Source: Cuneatibacter caecimuris (GTDB lineage: Bacteria > Bacillota > Clostridia > Lachnospirales > Lachnospiraceae). From it: a stretch of 64,000 bases of DNA. The position numbers were made by a program, and so were the translations under genes. This document shows positions 51,051 through 59,653 of the stretch, one piece after another. A model generated the notes under the pieces. That model had not been told where the DNA came from, ran no database searches, and saw nothing but the letters and a program-made list of their open reading frames with translations. The DNA is taken from NCBI RefSeq assembly GCF_004216775.1, contig NZ_SGXF01000003.1:207224-271223 (forward strand). Direction: 5' to 3'. How positions within the stretch are numbered: position 1 is the stretch's first letter; each line of letters starts with the position of its first letter.

Positions 51051-52296
51051 AAACGCCGCCAAGATTTTTCCGGCTACCAGCAACAAAAAGGATGAACGGG
51101 TTTTTCGCTTTGTCTGTGAACTGAAGGAGGAAGTGGAACCCGGGGCGCTGCAGGGGGCGCTGGATTTGTGCATACAGGAGTTTCCCATGTTTTCCTGCGT
51201 GCTGCGGAAAGGGCTGTTCTGGAATTATTTTGAATCTACGGATATTCAGCCGAAAGTGCGGGAGGAATATAAGGTTCCCTGCAGCCAGCTCTATGTCAGG
51301 GATCAGAAAAGCCTGCTGTTCGAAGTGACTTATTTTGGAAAGCGCATCAATTGTGAGATGTATCACGCGCTGACGGACGGTACCGGAGCGCTGGCTTTTT
51401 TCCGGGTTCTGGTATATCATTACCTCCGGGAAGCGCATCCCGAGGAGGTGCGGGGGCCGGTGGCCTCTGTGCTGGCAGATGCAACGGCGGAAGAGATGGA
51501 AGAGGACAGCTTTGAAAAATATTATGGGGAAGGCAGGGAGGTGACAGATATCCCTGCCTATCGGTCTTTCCAACTGAGATACCGCCGGCTGGAATACGGC
51601 AGCCTTCGTCTGATCCAGGGGACGCTGTCTGTGAAGGAAGCGCTTTCCCAGGCCAGGCAGCGGGGCGTTACGCTCACAGTATTTCTTACCGCTGTCTATC
51701 TCTGCGCCATTGCAAAGGAGCTGGCGCCCAGACAGAAAAACAAAATAGTTTCTCTGATGGTTCCGGTGAACCTGAGAAGCTATTTTCCATCCAAATCCAT
51801 GCGGAATTTTTTCTGGTGGATTGATATTGGCTATAATTTTGAGGGCTGGGATGGAGATCTGGAAAAAGTCGTGTCCTTTGTGGGAGGCTTCTTTAAAAAA
51901 GAGCTTACCCGGGAACGGATGGCGGCACGGATCTACGGCCTGATGAAATTCGAGCGGAATCCCCTGGTGAGGATTTTGCCTCTGGCGCTGAAACAGGCAG
52001 CTCTTTATCTGGGAACCAACATGAAGCCTTCCGGAAATACCGCGATTTTTTCTAATATAGGGAAGATCGTAATGCCTCAGGAGTGCTCGCCTTTTCTGGA
52101 ACAGTTTGAGGTGTTTACCAGCACCCCGAAGGTGGAGCTCTGTATGTGCTCTTATGGAGACAAGCTTTCCCTTAGTTTCACCTCCAGCTATGTAGACACC
52201 AGGATTGAACGGAATTTTTTCCGGATTCTGACTGATTTGGGAATAAAGGCGGAAATATCTGCATGGTCCCCGGAGGAAGGAGGAGGCGCAGAATGA
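51013..52296 (+). CDS. Alcohol acetyltransferase / condensation-domain-like protein
   Basis: 427 residues. The motif YHALTDGTGAL near 117-127 corresponds to the HxxxD catalytic motif of acyl-CoA-dependent acyltransferases (AATase, PapA and condensation-domain superfamily). A second conserved area, MVPVNLRSYFPSKSMRNFFW near 250, is like the Asn-Leu-Arg segment of this fold. There is no signal or membrane helix. AGGAG is eight bases before the ATG, inside the esterase gene. It is followed by DUF6320 with a four-base overlap. The trio may make and remove an ester on a lipid or alcohol; the acyl donor and acceptor are unknown. Confidence 0.8.
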   Translation: MFQAKKTRWRNLENAAKIFPATSNKKDERVFRFVCELKEEVEPGALQGALDLCIQEFPMFSCVLRKGLFWNYFESTDIQPKVREEYKVPCSQLYVRDQKSLLFEVTYFGKRINCEMYHALTDGTGALAFFRVLVYHYLREAHPEEVRGPVASVLADATAEEMEEDSFEKYYGEGREVTDIPAYRSFQLRYRRLEYGSLRLIQGTLSVKEALSQARQRGVTLTVFLTAVYLCAIAKELAPRQKNKIVSLMVPVNLRSYFPSKSMRNFFWWIDIGYNFEGWDGDLEKVVSFVGGFFKKELTRERMAARIYGLMKFERNPLVRILPLALKQAALYLGTNMKPSGNTAIFSNIGKIVMPQECSPFLEQFEVFTSTPKVELCMCSYGDKLSLSFTSSYVDTRIERNFFRILTDLGIKAEISAWSPEEGGGAE

Positions 52297-52958
52297 GATA
52301 TTGTGAAAATTGCAGAGTCAGAATCAGAACGCCGCAGAAACGCTGTCCTCTGTGCCAGGGAGCGCTGTCCGGCGATGGAAGCGGCTGTGAGCAGCTGTTT
52401 CCGGATCTCAGTGAAGAAACATCCAAACTGGCGTTTTGGTTTAAAATCTATACCTTTGTCTGTGTTCTGGCAGCAGTAGTGTGTGTGTCGCTGAACGCGG
52501 CGCTGCCCTTTGATACCTGGTGGTCGCTGTTTGTGCTGGCCGGCGTTGCCTGCGCCTGGCTGGTGACGGTGGTGGCGATCCGGAAGCGGCGGAACCTGCT
52601 GAAGAACGCCATGTGGCAGCTGGTGCTGGCCTGCATCGCGCTGGTGCTGTGGGACTGGGCCACGGGCTGGCAGCTCTGGGCGCTGGACTATGGCCTGCCT
52701 GCCGCGGTTGTGGCGGCCCTGGTTTCCATGCTGGTGATCATCACAGTCAGAAAAATGAGTTCACCGGAATACATGATCTATTTGCTGATGTGCTGCGGTT
52801 TTGGACTGATCCCTCTGGTTCTGCTGGTATGCGGCGCGCTGAAGGTGCAGTGGCCGTCCATTGTTTCCTCGGCCTGCTGCGTGATTGTGTTGGCGGCTTT
52901 CGGAATTTTCCAGGGGGGATCGGTTTGGAGCGAGCTGAAAAAATCCCTGCATCTGTGA
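52293..52958 (+). CDS. DUF6320 membrane protein with N-terminal zinc ribbon
   Basis: 221 residues. The N-terminus has two Cys pairs, CENC and CPLC, spaced as in a zinc ribbon, followed by about six membrane helices (about 50-215). This pattern matches the DUF6320 family, found next to acyltransferase-like genes in Clostridia. ATG 52293 overlaps the previous stop (ATGA) and follows GGAGG; an earlier GTG is unlikely since the sequence there is a shadow of the acyltransferase. Role unknown; the coupling suggests a membrane partner of the acyltransferase. Confidence 0.8.
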   Translation: MRYCENCRVRIRTPQKRCPLCQGALSGDGSGCEQLFPDLSEETSKLAFWFKIYTFVCVLAAVVCVSLNAALPFDTWWSLFVLAGVACAWLVTVVAIRKRRNLLKNAMWQLVLACIALVLWDWATGWQLWALDYGLPAAVVAALVSMLVIITVRKMSSPEYMIYLLMCCGFGLIPLVLLVCGALKVQWPSIVSSACCVIVLAAFGIFQGGSVWSELKKSLHL

Positions 52959-53004
52959 CGGACGGGGATGGAACAGAATAAAGTGTAATGGAAAGGAGTT
53001 TGTT

Positions 53005-53655
53005 ATGGATACGAAAATTTTCAGAAGTATGTCTTATGGAGTTTATGCCGTGACCACTATGGATGGAGAACGGCCCACAGGGTGTATTGCAAACAGCGTG
53101 ATGCAGATCACGTCCTCTCCCGCCACAGTGGCGGTGAGCATGAACCACGACAATTATACCAACAGCTGTATGGAAAAATGCGGGGTATTTGCAGTGTCGG
53201 TATTGTCAGAAAATTCTGATCCGGGAATCATCGGGACTCTGGGTTTCTCTTCCGGAAAAGACAGGGATAAATTTACAGAGATCGGCTATGAAATGGCTGA
53301 GGGGGTTCCTGTGGTGAAGGATTCCTGCGGATATGTGGTATGCCGCATTATCAACAAGATGGAAACCTCCACGCATACTGTTTTTCTGGGTGAGGTGATC
53401 GGGACAGGAACTTATGCGGGAGCTGCGCCGGCCATGACCTACGCTTATTATCACCAGGTGATTAAAGGAAAGAGCCCCAAGAATGCTCCTACATATCTGC
53501 AGGAGGAGCCGGAAACGGCAAAGGATGGGGAAAAGAAACTGAACCGCTATGTCTGCCAGGTATGCGGATATGTTTATGAAGGAGAAGAACTGCCTGAAGA
53601 TTACGTATGCCCTGTCTGCGGCGTGGGGGCGGAAAAATTTAAGAAAGAGGAGTGA
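53005..53655 (+). CDS. Flavin reductase-rubredoxin fusion protein
   Basis: 216 residues. The N-terminal part (about 1-155) is a flavin reductase-like FMN-binding split barrel ([36 protein letters not shown]). A linker leads to a rubredoxin domain (about 174-216) with both iron-binding pairs: [12 protein letters not shown] and CPVCGVG. Such fusions pass electrons between flavin and the one-iron centre and are known in anaerobes, linked to oxygen and radical defence. AAGGAG lies seven bases before the ATG. Only the last residues are unusual in being very Lys/Glu-rich. It is convergent with the MarR gene. Confidence 0.92.
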   Translation: MDTKIFRSMSYGVYAVTTMDGERPTGCIANSVMQITSSPATVAVSMNHDNYTNSCMEKCGVFAVSVLSENSDPGIIGTLGFSSGKDRDKFTEIGYEMAEGVPVVKDSCGYVVCRIINKMETSTHTVFLGEVIGTGTYAGAAPAMTYAYYHQVIKGKSPKNAPTYLQEEPETAKDGEKKLNRYVCQVCGYVYEGEELPEDYVCPVCGVGAEKFKKEE

Positions 53656-53671
53656 GCGGAAGGCCAGCTGT

Positions 53672-54106
53672 TCAGCCGGTAAAATAGTCAGAAGCATTTT
53701 GGGAAGCGCGCCGGAGCATTTCCATTAATACGGTGCGCTCCAGCTCAGTGAGATCCTTCGTCAATTCCAGAGTCCAGGCTTTCCCCAGGCCATCCAGGGT
53801 GGAATAAAGGTCTTTGGCTTTTGGCGAAGGGTAAACTCTGACAGACCGGGAATCCTCCGGGTCGGGCCGGCGGGTTACATAATCCTGAATTTCCAGCTTT
53901 GCCAGCATTTTAGCCACTGTGCTCTTGTCCATGTCCAGAAACTGGCAGAAACTGTGCTGCGGGACGCCGGGATGGTCGCAGGAGATCATGAGAAAGGGCA
54001 CCAGGCCTGCGGTCAGCCCCAGAGGCTCCAGCTTTTCATTCAGATACATCTGTGATTTCCTATGGAGATGAGAAATCATTTTAATAATATCCACAGTGAT
54101 TTCCAT
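53672..54106 (-). CDS. MarR family transcriptional regulator
   Basis: 144 residues, normal length. The winged helix is complete: LMISCDHPGVPQHSFCQFLD, DKSTVAKMLAKLEIQDYVTR and the wing RRPDPEDSRSVRVYPSPKA. AGAGG lies five bases before the ATG. It is divergent from the MATE pump, 246 bases away, and GTTG-N6-CAAC sites lie just downstream of both promoters, so it probably represses both genes and is relieved by a pump substrate. Confidence 0.93.
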   Translation of the reverse strand: MEITVDIIKMISHLHRKSQMYLNEKLEPLGLTAGLVPFLMISCDHPGVPQHSFCQFLDMDKSTVAKMLAKLEIQDYVTRRPDPEDSRSVRVYPSPKAKDLYSTLDGLGKAWTLELTKDLTELERTVLMEMLRRASQNASDYFTG

Positions 54107-54128
54107 AAAAACCTCTTTTCATCTATTC

Positions 54129-54142
54129 GTTGCAATTCCAAC
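54129..54142. promoter_or_regulatory. MarR operator copy at the marR promoter
   Basis: GTTGCAATTCCAAC, an inverted repeat GTTG-N6-CAAC just downstream of the marR -10 box; it matches the site at 54318-54331. Confidence 0.55.
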
Positions 54143-54152
54143 AATTTTGAAT

Positions 54153-54180
54153 TTTATAATTGAAGTTATATTCACTACAA
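54153..54180 (-). promoter_or_regulatory. Promoter of the MarR regulator
   Basis: On the minus strand TTGTAG (54175-54180), 16 bases and TATAAA (54153-54158). The operator-like repeat starts ten bases further downstream. Confidence 0.5.
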
Positions 54181-54280
54181 ATTTACCAGTATGTCAAGAG
54201 GAAGTCAAGCAAATTATTGCAGCGTATTCAGTGAACGCCCCGGCTTAATCCGGGCTTAATTTTGTTTGTTAAAACAGTAA

Positions 54281-54310
54281 TTGACAATAAAGCGGAAAAT
54301 GTATTACAAT
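54281..54310 (+). promoter_or_regulatory. Promoter of the MATE gene
   Basis: TTGACA (54281-54286), 18 bases and TACAAT (54305-54310), 42 bases before the ATG. Confidence 0.75.
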
Positions 54311-54317
54311 AGAAAAG

Positions 54318-54331
54318 GTTGCATTGGCAAC
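54318..54331. promoter_or_regulatory. MarR operator copy at the MATE promoter
   Basis: GTTGCATTGGCAAC, a perfect GTTGC/GCAAC inverted repeat at the expected transcription start, sharing the GTTGCA and CAAC positions of the site at 54129-54142. Confidence 0.6.
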
Positions 54332-54352
54332 TAAAGGAAAGGAGTAGGTATA

Positions 54353-55729
54353 ATGAGTCAAACAGAAAAAGTGAGGGAGAACAAGATGGGCGTCATGCCT
54401 GTCAATAAGCTGCTGATATCCATGTCTGTCCCCATGATGATCTCAATGCTGGTACAGGCCCTTTATAATGTAGTGGACAGCATGTTTGTCGCCCAGGTCA
54501 ATGAGAATGCGCTGACGGCGGTTTCTCTGGTGTTTCCGGTCCAGAATCTGATGATTGCCGTAGCCTCGGGCACTGGTGTGGGAATCAATGCGCTGCTGTC
54601 CCGGAGCCTGGGTGAGAGAAATACGGAACAGGCAAACCGTTCGGCAGTGAACGGGGTGTTTCTGGCAGCGCTGAGTTATATTGCCTTTGCGATCCTGGGC
54701 ATTACCTGCGCGGGGATATTCATGAAAGTGCAGACGAATGACAGCCAGATTGTGAGCTATGGGGCTTCTTATCTTCAGATTTGCTGCATTATGTCATTTG
54801 GTATGTTTATGCAGGTTACATATGAAAGACTGCTGCAGTCCACAGGAAAAACTTTTTATACTATGATCACACAGTCAGTAGGGGCGATCATCAATATTAT
54901 CCTGGACCCGATTATGATATTCGGGCTGTTCGGTTTTCCCAGGATGGAAGTGGCGGGAGCCGCACTGGCCACAGTGATCGGCCAGATCTGCGCCGGGCTG
55001 CTGGCAATGTGGCTGAACCACAGAGTCAATAAGGAGATCCATGTTTCCTTCCGGAAATTCCGGCCCTCCGGTGAAATGATCAAGCGGATTTATCTGGTTG
55101 GGGTACCTTCTATCATCATGATGTCCATCGGTTCCGTGATGACCTTTGGGATGAATAAAATCCTGATTGCTTTCACATCCACGGCCACGGCGGTGTTCGG
55201 CGTGTATTTCAAGCTCCAGAGCTTTGTGTTCATGCCGGTTTTCGGGCTGAACAACGGCATGGTGCCTATCATTGCCTATAATTACGGAGCGAAAAAGCCG
55301 GAACGTATCACCAAGGTAATGACTCTGAGCATCATCTATGCCATGGTCATCATGGTCATCGGCTTTGCGATTTTTCAGTTCCTGCCCAATCAGCTGCTGA
55401 TGATATTCAACGCTTCGGAACAAATGCTGGAAATCGGAAATTACGCGCTCAGGATTATCAGCCTCAGCTTCCTGTTCGCCGGATTCTGTATTATCTCTTC
55501 CTCAGTTTTCCAGGCGCTGAGCCATGGCTTTTTAAGCCTCGCGGTGTCTGTTGTCCGCCAGCTGGTGGTGCTGCTTCCCGCGGCGTTTATCCTGTCCAAA
55601 GCCGGGGGCCTGCATGCGGTATGGTGGTCTTTTCCTATCGCGGAGCTGTTCTCGCTGGCAATGTGCCTGCTGTTTGTACGGCATGTATATAAAAAAGAAA
55701 TCCATCCGATGAAACAGCGGCAGGAATGA
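54353..55729 (+). CDS. MATE family efflux transporter
   Basis: 458 residues with about twelve membrane helices in two related halves. Typical MATE segments: PMMISMLVQALYNVVDSMFV near the start, GTGVGINALLSRSLGERN, and in the second half FGLNNGMVPIIAYNYGA. The family exports drugs and other organic cations using Na+ or H+ gradients. AAGGAG lies before the ATG. A strong promoter and a MarR-type operator precede it, and a terminator follows, so it is a single-gene unit under the divergent MarR regulator. Confidence 0.95.
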   Translation: MSQTEKVRENKMGVMPVNKLLISMSVPMMISMLVQALYNVVDSMFVAQVNENALTAVSLVFPVQNLMIAVASGTGVGINALLSRSLGERNTEQANRSAVNGVFLAALSYIAFAILGITCAGIFMKVQTNDSQIVSYGASYLQICCIMSFGMFMQVTYERLLQSTGKTFYTMITQSVGAIINIILDPIMIFGLFGFPRMEVAGAALATVIGQICAGLLAMWLNHRVNKEIHVSFRKFRPSGEMIKRIYLVGVPSIIMMSIGSVMTFGMNKILIAFTSTATAVFGVYFKLQSFVFMPVFGLNNGMVPIIAYNYGAKKPERITKVMTLSIIYAMVIMVIGFAIFQFLPNQLLMIFNASEQMLEIGNYALRIISLSFLFAGFCIISSSVFQALSHGFLSLAVSVVRQLVVLLPAAFILSKAGGLHAVWWSFPIAELFSLAMCLLFVRHVYKKEIHPMKQRQE

Positions 55730-55743
55730 TTCCCCTGATCATG

Positions 55744-55796
55744 AAAAAATCCCGTCCTGCAGAGCGATAGTGTTCTTGCAGGACGGGATTTTTTTT
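55744..55796. terminator. Bidirectional-type terminator between MATE and carD genes
   Basis: AATCCCGTCCTGCA pairs with TGCAGGACGGGATT around a 15-base loop, with As before and eight Ts after, so it can serve both convergent genes. Confidence 0.9.
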
Positions 55797-55801
55797 ATTG
55801 A

Positions 55802-55815
55802 ATCGCACTGCGGCG
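55802..55815. repeat. Fragment of a dispersed intergenic repeat
   Basis: ATCGCACTGCGGCG is identical to 12761-12774. It stands directly after the MATE terminator and before the end of carD. Confidence 0.45.
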
Positions 55816-55837
55816 ATAGGAAAACTGGAAATATGGA

Positions 55838-56356
55838 TTACAGATCGTCGGTTTCCGCCGCCATCTGCGCCTGGATCAATTCCGGAATGCTCTTCCGGTC
55901 CAGATGCAGAGCGGTTGCCAGCTCATCTGTCAGCATCTTTTCAGCGGAGCGCAGGAACTGCTCATCTGAGGTGTGCAGCTTTTTTCCTTCCTTTAAAAGC
56001 TGTAATTTCTTTTGATACAGAGTTTTCACCAGCCGGGAAAGCTCAGAGCAGTTGCCGGAAGAGATGATACGCTGGTATCTGTCCCGGCGCTCATGCCCGT
56101 CAGTCACCCACATGGAAGGTGCCTGCTGGAGCGCTTCAATCAGTTCAGAGGCTTGATCCTCTGAAAGGACAGGACGCATATTTTTTGTAACCAGGGCCTC
56201 ATTGCGGACCGGGACGAAAACGGTTGCCCTTTCGTCTTCCACCGGCTTCAGAACATAGTAGTCCTGCGGCTTTCCCATCAGAGCTTTAGAAGAGATCTCA
56301 ATGATTTTGCATACTCCATAGGTTCCATAGACTACCAGATCATTTTCATGGTACAT
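55838..56356 (-). CDS. CarD family transcriptional regulator
   Basis: 172 residues. The N-terminal Tudor-like RNA-polymerase-interaction domain is clear (DLVVYGTYGVCKIIEI; YYVLKP, then FVPVRNE at about 1-62), as in CarD/CdnL and the TRCF-RID. The helical C-terminal part (SRLVKTLYQKKLQLLKEGK) resembles the DNA-contacting domain. The Trp that wedges the promoter bubble in mycobacterial CarD may correspond to none of the visible positions, so strength of action is unsure. AGGAGG is seven bases before the ATG, with TATAAT-type box at 56384-56389. It stabilises open complexes in other bacteria. Confidence 0.92.
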   Translation of the reverse strand: MYHENDLVVYGTYGVCKIIEISSKALMGKPQDYYVLKPVEDERATVFVPVRNEALVTKNMRPVLSEDQASELIEALQQAPSMWVTDGHERRDRYQRIISSGNCSELSRLVKTLYQKKLQLLKEGKKLHTSDEQFLRSAEKMLTDELATALHLDRKSIPELIQAQMAAETDDL

Positions 56357-56501
56357 ATAATTACCTCCTGTTCGAATACTTCTATTATAACATTTTCGGA
56401 GAAGAAAAGACAGAGGAAATTTCTACGAAAAATATTATAGTGTTTTTGTGCAGGTTTCCGTAAAATTTATTCCGGGAATCAGAGAATATGCGAAAAACCC
56501 G

Positions 56502-56562
56502 TTTTACAGGGATTTAACAAAGCCGGGATATTAAATTTTACACATATTCTTTATACTATAAT
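56502..56562 (+). promoter_or_regulatory. Candidate Pho-box promoter of the phoU-phoB-phoR genes
   Basis: TTTACA (56503-56508) and TTAACA (56514-56519) are direct repeats 11 bases apart, matching the TT(A/T/C)ACA form used by Firmicute PhoP. A third TTTACA lies at 56537-56542, over the -35 region of a consensus TATAAT (56557-56562). No good -35 hexamer is present, as expected when an activator is needed. Confidence 0.5.
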
Positions 56563-56647
56563 CAAGATAGGGATAAAATGATTTCAGGCGGATTTGCTTG
56601 CCGCCATTCAAAAAACAAAGTATACTGTAAAACAGGAGGCCCTGAAG

Positions 56648-57292
56648 ATGCGGAACAGGTTTGACGAACAGCTGGATAAATTGAATTTGGAGCTGATCCG
56701 GATGGGCGCATTGTGTGAGGACGCGATATCGGCAGCAGTGGGCGTGCTGATAGAAGACGACGATACGCTGACGGACGTTGTAAATGATACGGAGCAGAAG
56801 ATCAATCAGAAGGAGCGGGAGATCGAGGGGCTGTGTATGAAGCTGCTGCTGAGCCAGCAGCCGGTGGCAAAGGACCTGCGGCTGATTTCTTCAGCCCTGA
56901 AGATGATTTCTGATATGGAACGGATCGGGGACCAGGCCTGTGATATTGCGGAGATTGCCGGATATCTGAAAGGAAATCTCTCCAAAAGCAGGATTCATAT
57001 TGGGGAAATGGCGTCTGCAGCTTCGGAAATGGTTACTTCCAGCGTAGATTCTTTTGTAAAGAAGGATCTGGAACTGGCCCGGAAAGTGCAGCAGGCGGAT
57101 GATGTTGTGGACGGGCTTTTCGACCAGGTCAAGCAGGAACTGACCGGAATGATTGCCTGGGACGTATCCTGGGGGGAAACATGTGTGGATCTTCTGATGG
57201 TCGCCAAATATCTGGAGAGGATCGGGGACCACGCAGTGAATATTACAGAATGGGTGGAATATTCCATCACAGGAAAACATGCCGCCCGGTGA
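56648..57292 (+). CDS. phoU: Phosphate-signalling protein PhoU
   Basis: 214 residues forming two similar three-helix bundles. The metal-binding motifs are recognisable: ExxxD-type segments in EQKINQKEREIEGLCMKLL, ERIGDQACDIAE and the second copy ERIGDHAVNITEW. PhoU links Pst transport to PhoR and damps the Pho response. ATG 56648 follows AGGAGG by eight bases and is where homology starts; the earlier frame opening at 56594 is not coding. It is followed 12 bases later by the response regulator. No pstSCAB genes are in the window. Confidence 0.93.
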   Translation: MRNRFDEQLDKLNLELIRMGALCEDAISAAVGVLIEDDDTLTDVVNDTEQKINQKEREIEGLCMKLLLSQQPVAKDLRLISSALKMISDMERIGDQACDIAEIAGYLKGNLSKSRIHIGEMASAASEMVTSSVDSFVKKDLELARKVQQADDVVDGLFDQVKQELTGMIAWDVSWGETCVDLLMVAKYLERIGDHAVNITEWVEYSITGKHAAR

Positions 57293-57304
57293 CAGGAGAG
57301 TTCA

Positions 57305-57991
57305 ATGATATATCTGGTGGAAGATGATCTGAGTATCAGGGAAATGGTGGTATATGCGCTGAGCCATTCGGGCCTGCCGGCCAAAGGGTTCGGGCGTCCG
57401 GCGGAATTCTGGCAGGCGATGGAACAGGAGATTCCGGATATGGTCCTGCTGGATATTATGCTGCCGGAAGAGGATGGTCTGCAGATCCTGCAGAAGCTCA
57501 GGCTTGCGCAGGAGACAAAAGAATTGCCGGTGATGATGCTGACAGCAAAAAGCGCGGAGTATGATAAGGTGATCGGGTTGGATGCGGGCGCGGATGACTA
57601 TATGACGAAACCTTTTGGCGTAATGGAGCTGGTGGCCAGAGTCAAGGCCCTGATGAGGCGGGCCGGAGGCGGAAAAAAGCAGGAGCCTGGGTCTGCGGAA
57701 CTGAGATACAGGGAGCTCCGGGTGAGCCGGGGGCAGCACCAGGCCCTGGTGAGGGAAAAGCCGGTGACGCTCACATTAAAAGAATTTGATTTGTTATGCC
57801 TTCTGCTGGAGCACGCGGGGATGGTTCTGACCAGAGACCAGCTGCTGAACCAGGTGTGGGGATACAGCTTTGATGGGGAGAGCAGGACGGTGGATGTTCA
57901 TATCCGTACCCTCAGACAAAAGCTGGGGGAGTGCGGCGCTTATATAGAGACGGTGCGGGGCGTGGGCTATAAGATCGGAGGGGACAGATGA
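57305..57991 (+). CDS. PhoB/PhoP-like response regulator
   Basis: 228 residues. Receiver: acidic pair VEDDLS, phosphoacceptor Asp in MVLLDIMLPEEDG, Lys in YMTKPFGVMELVARV. The C-terminal winged helix has LTLKEFDLLCLLLEHAGMVL, RDQLLNQVWGY and RTVDVHIRTLRQKLG. It overlaps the kinase gene by four bases and follows phoU, the classic order for phosphate-starvation control. Pho-box-like repeats before phoU are its likely autoregulatory site. AGGAG lies eight bases before the ATG. Confidence 0.93.
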   Translation: MIYLVEDDLSIREMVVYALSHSGLPAKGFGRPAEFWQAMEQEIPDMVLLDIMLPEEDGLQILQKLRLAQETKELPVMMLTAKSAEYDKVIGLDAGADDYMTKPFGVMELVARVKALMRRAGGGKKQEPGSAELRYRELRVSRGQHQALVREKPVTLTLKEFDLLCLLLEHAGMVLTRDQLLNQVWGYSFDGESRTVDVHIRTLRQKLGECGAYIETVRGVGYKIGGDR

Positions 57992-59646
57992 CCAGAAGGA
58001 TTTTCAAGGCTGTTTTTGCTACTTCCTTCGCGGCGCTGGCGGCTGTGCTGATCCTGACAACAGCAGTCCTGTATCAGTACTTTACAGGTGAACAGCGCAG
58101 AGAGCTTCACGATGAAGCCGCATATCTGGCGGCCGGTGTGGAAGCGGACGGCTTGAATTATCTGAATATCGCGGGAAAAGGGAATACCAGGATCACCTGG
58201 GTTGCCGGTGACGGCGCGGTGCTGTTTGACAATCAGGCGGATGTGGGGGAAATGGAGAATCACGGGACCCGGCAGGAAATCCGTCTGGCTCTGGAAAACG
58301 GAACCGGAGAGAGCAGCAGGTATTCTTCTACTCTGGCAAAGGAAACCTACAATTATGCGGTCCGCTTGAACGACGGCACGGTGCTGCGCGTGTCCCGGAC
58401 TGATTTCAGCATTTTCTCCATCATTATGGGCATGCTCTCTCCGGTAGCTGTGGTGGCGTTTCTTGTGCTGGTGGGTTCCGGAATACTGGCAGCCCGTCTG
58501 GCGAAAAGTATTGTGCGGCCGATTAATGATATTGATCCGGAGCATCCGGATATGGCTCAGACCTATCCCGAGCTGGACCCGCTTTTACAGCGGATTGCGC
58601 GCCAGAACCGGCTGATCCGGGAACAGATGGAGGAATTGAAACAGAGACAGCAGGAGTTTTCAGAGATCACGGACAATATGAGCGAAGGACTGCTGGTGCT
58701 TTCACCTGCGGCGGAGATCATTTCATATAACAGGAGCGCCAGGGAAATTTTAGGCATGGAATACACGGGGAAACGCCAGAGTGTTTTTGTATGGAACAGG
58801 AGCCAGGCGCTGCGGGACGCGGTGGAGAAAGCCCAGAAGGGGCAGCACTGTGAAGAGAATCTGGAACTGGACGGCCACGTGTATCAATTGATCGCCAATC
58901 CGGTCAGCCGCAATGATGAGATCGTAGGGATGTTGCTGCTGGTTCTGGATGTCACGGAAAAAGAGCGGTGGGATTCTCTGCGCCGGGAATTTACGGCCAA
59001 TGTTTCCCATGAACTAAAGACCCCTCTGACTTCGATTTCCGGGTATGCGGAAATGATGAAGGAAGGCCTTGTTCCGGCGGAGGATATGGGGGAAATGGCG
59101 GAGCGGATTTACCATGAAGCCAGGAGGCTGATGGCGCTGGTGGGGGATGTGATCGAGCTTTCCAGGCTGGACGCCGGAGGGGCCGGGCAGGAAATGGAGA
59201 TCTTGGATCTGGCGGCTCTGGCCGCTCAGGTGGCGGAGCCGCTGTCTGCCTCGGCACAGAAAAGAGAGATATCCATAAAGCTGGAGACAGAGCCTGTGAC
59301 GGTCAGGGGAATCCCCCGTGTTCTGGAAGAGATGATCTATAATCTCTGCGATAATGCGGTAAAGTACAATAAACAGGGGGGCAGCGTCCTGATTCAGGTG
59401 CGCAGGATCGGAAAGGGCGCCCGTCTGGTGGTGGAGGATACCGGAATCGGCATCCCCTTTGAGGACCAGGAGCGGGTGTTTGAACGGTTTTACAGAGTGG
59501 ATAAGAGCCATTCCCGGGAGATGGGCGGCACAGGGCTGGGCCTGTCCATCGTGAAACATGGTGCAATGATCCACAATGCCCGGCTGCGCCTGGACAGCGA
59601 GCCGGGCAAGGGGACCAGGATACAGGTGGATTTCCCCTTTGTATAG
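57988..59646 (+). CDS. PhoR-like sensor histidine kinase with PAS domain
   Basis: 552 residues. Membrane helices near 9-30 and 150-172 bracket an extracellular domain of about 120 residues. A PAS domain follows (about 225-320; ITDNMSEGLLVLSPAAEIIS), then the kinase core: phosphoacceptor His in NVSHELKTPLTSI (about 344), N box YNLCDNAVKYN, DTGIGIPFED and GTGLGLSIVK. This PhoR/WalK-like layout together with PhoU and PhoB-like genes points to phosphate sensing. It ends seven bases from the convergent GH42 gene. Confidence 0.92.
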   Translation: MTRRIFKAVFATSFAALAAVLILTTAVLYQYFTGEQRRELHDEAAYLAAGVEADGLNYLNIAGKGNTRITWVAGDGAVLFDNQADVGEMENHGTRQEIRLALENGTGESSRYSSTLAKETYNYAVRLNDGTVLRVSRTDFSIFSIIMGMLSPVAVVAFLVLVGSGILAARLAKSIVRPINDIDPEHPDMAQTYPELDPLLQRIARQNRLIREQMEELKQRQQEFSEITDNMSEGLLVLSPAAEIISYNRSAREILGMEYTGKRQSVFVWNRSQALRDAVEKAQKGQHCEENLELDGHVYQLIANPVSRNDEIVGMLLLVLDVTEKERWDSLRREFTANVSHELKTPLTSISGYAEMMKEGLVPAEDMGEMAERIYHEARRLMALVGDVIELSRLDAGGAGQEMEILDLAALAAQVAEPLSASAQKREISIKLETEPVTVRGIPRVLEEMIYNLCDNAVKYNKQGGSVLIQVRRIGKGARLVVEDTGIGIPFEDQERVFERFYRVDKSHSREMGGTGLGLSIVKHGAMIHNARLRLDSEPGKGTRIQVDFPFV

Positions 59647-59653
59647 CCTGGCG

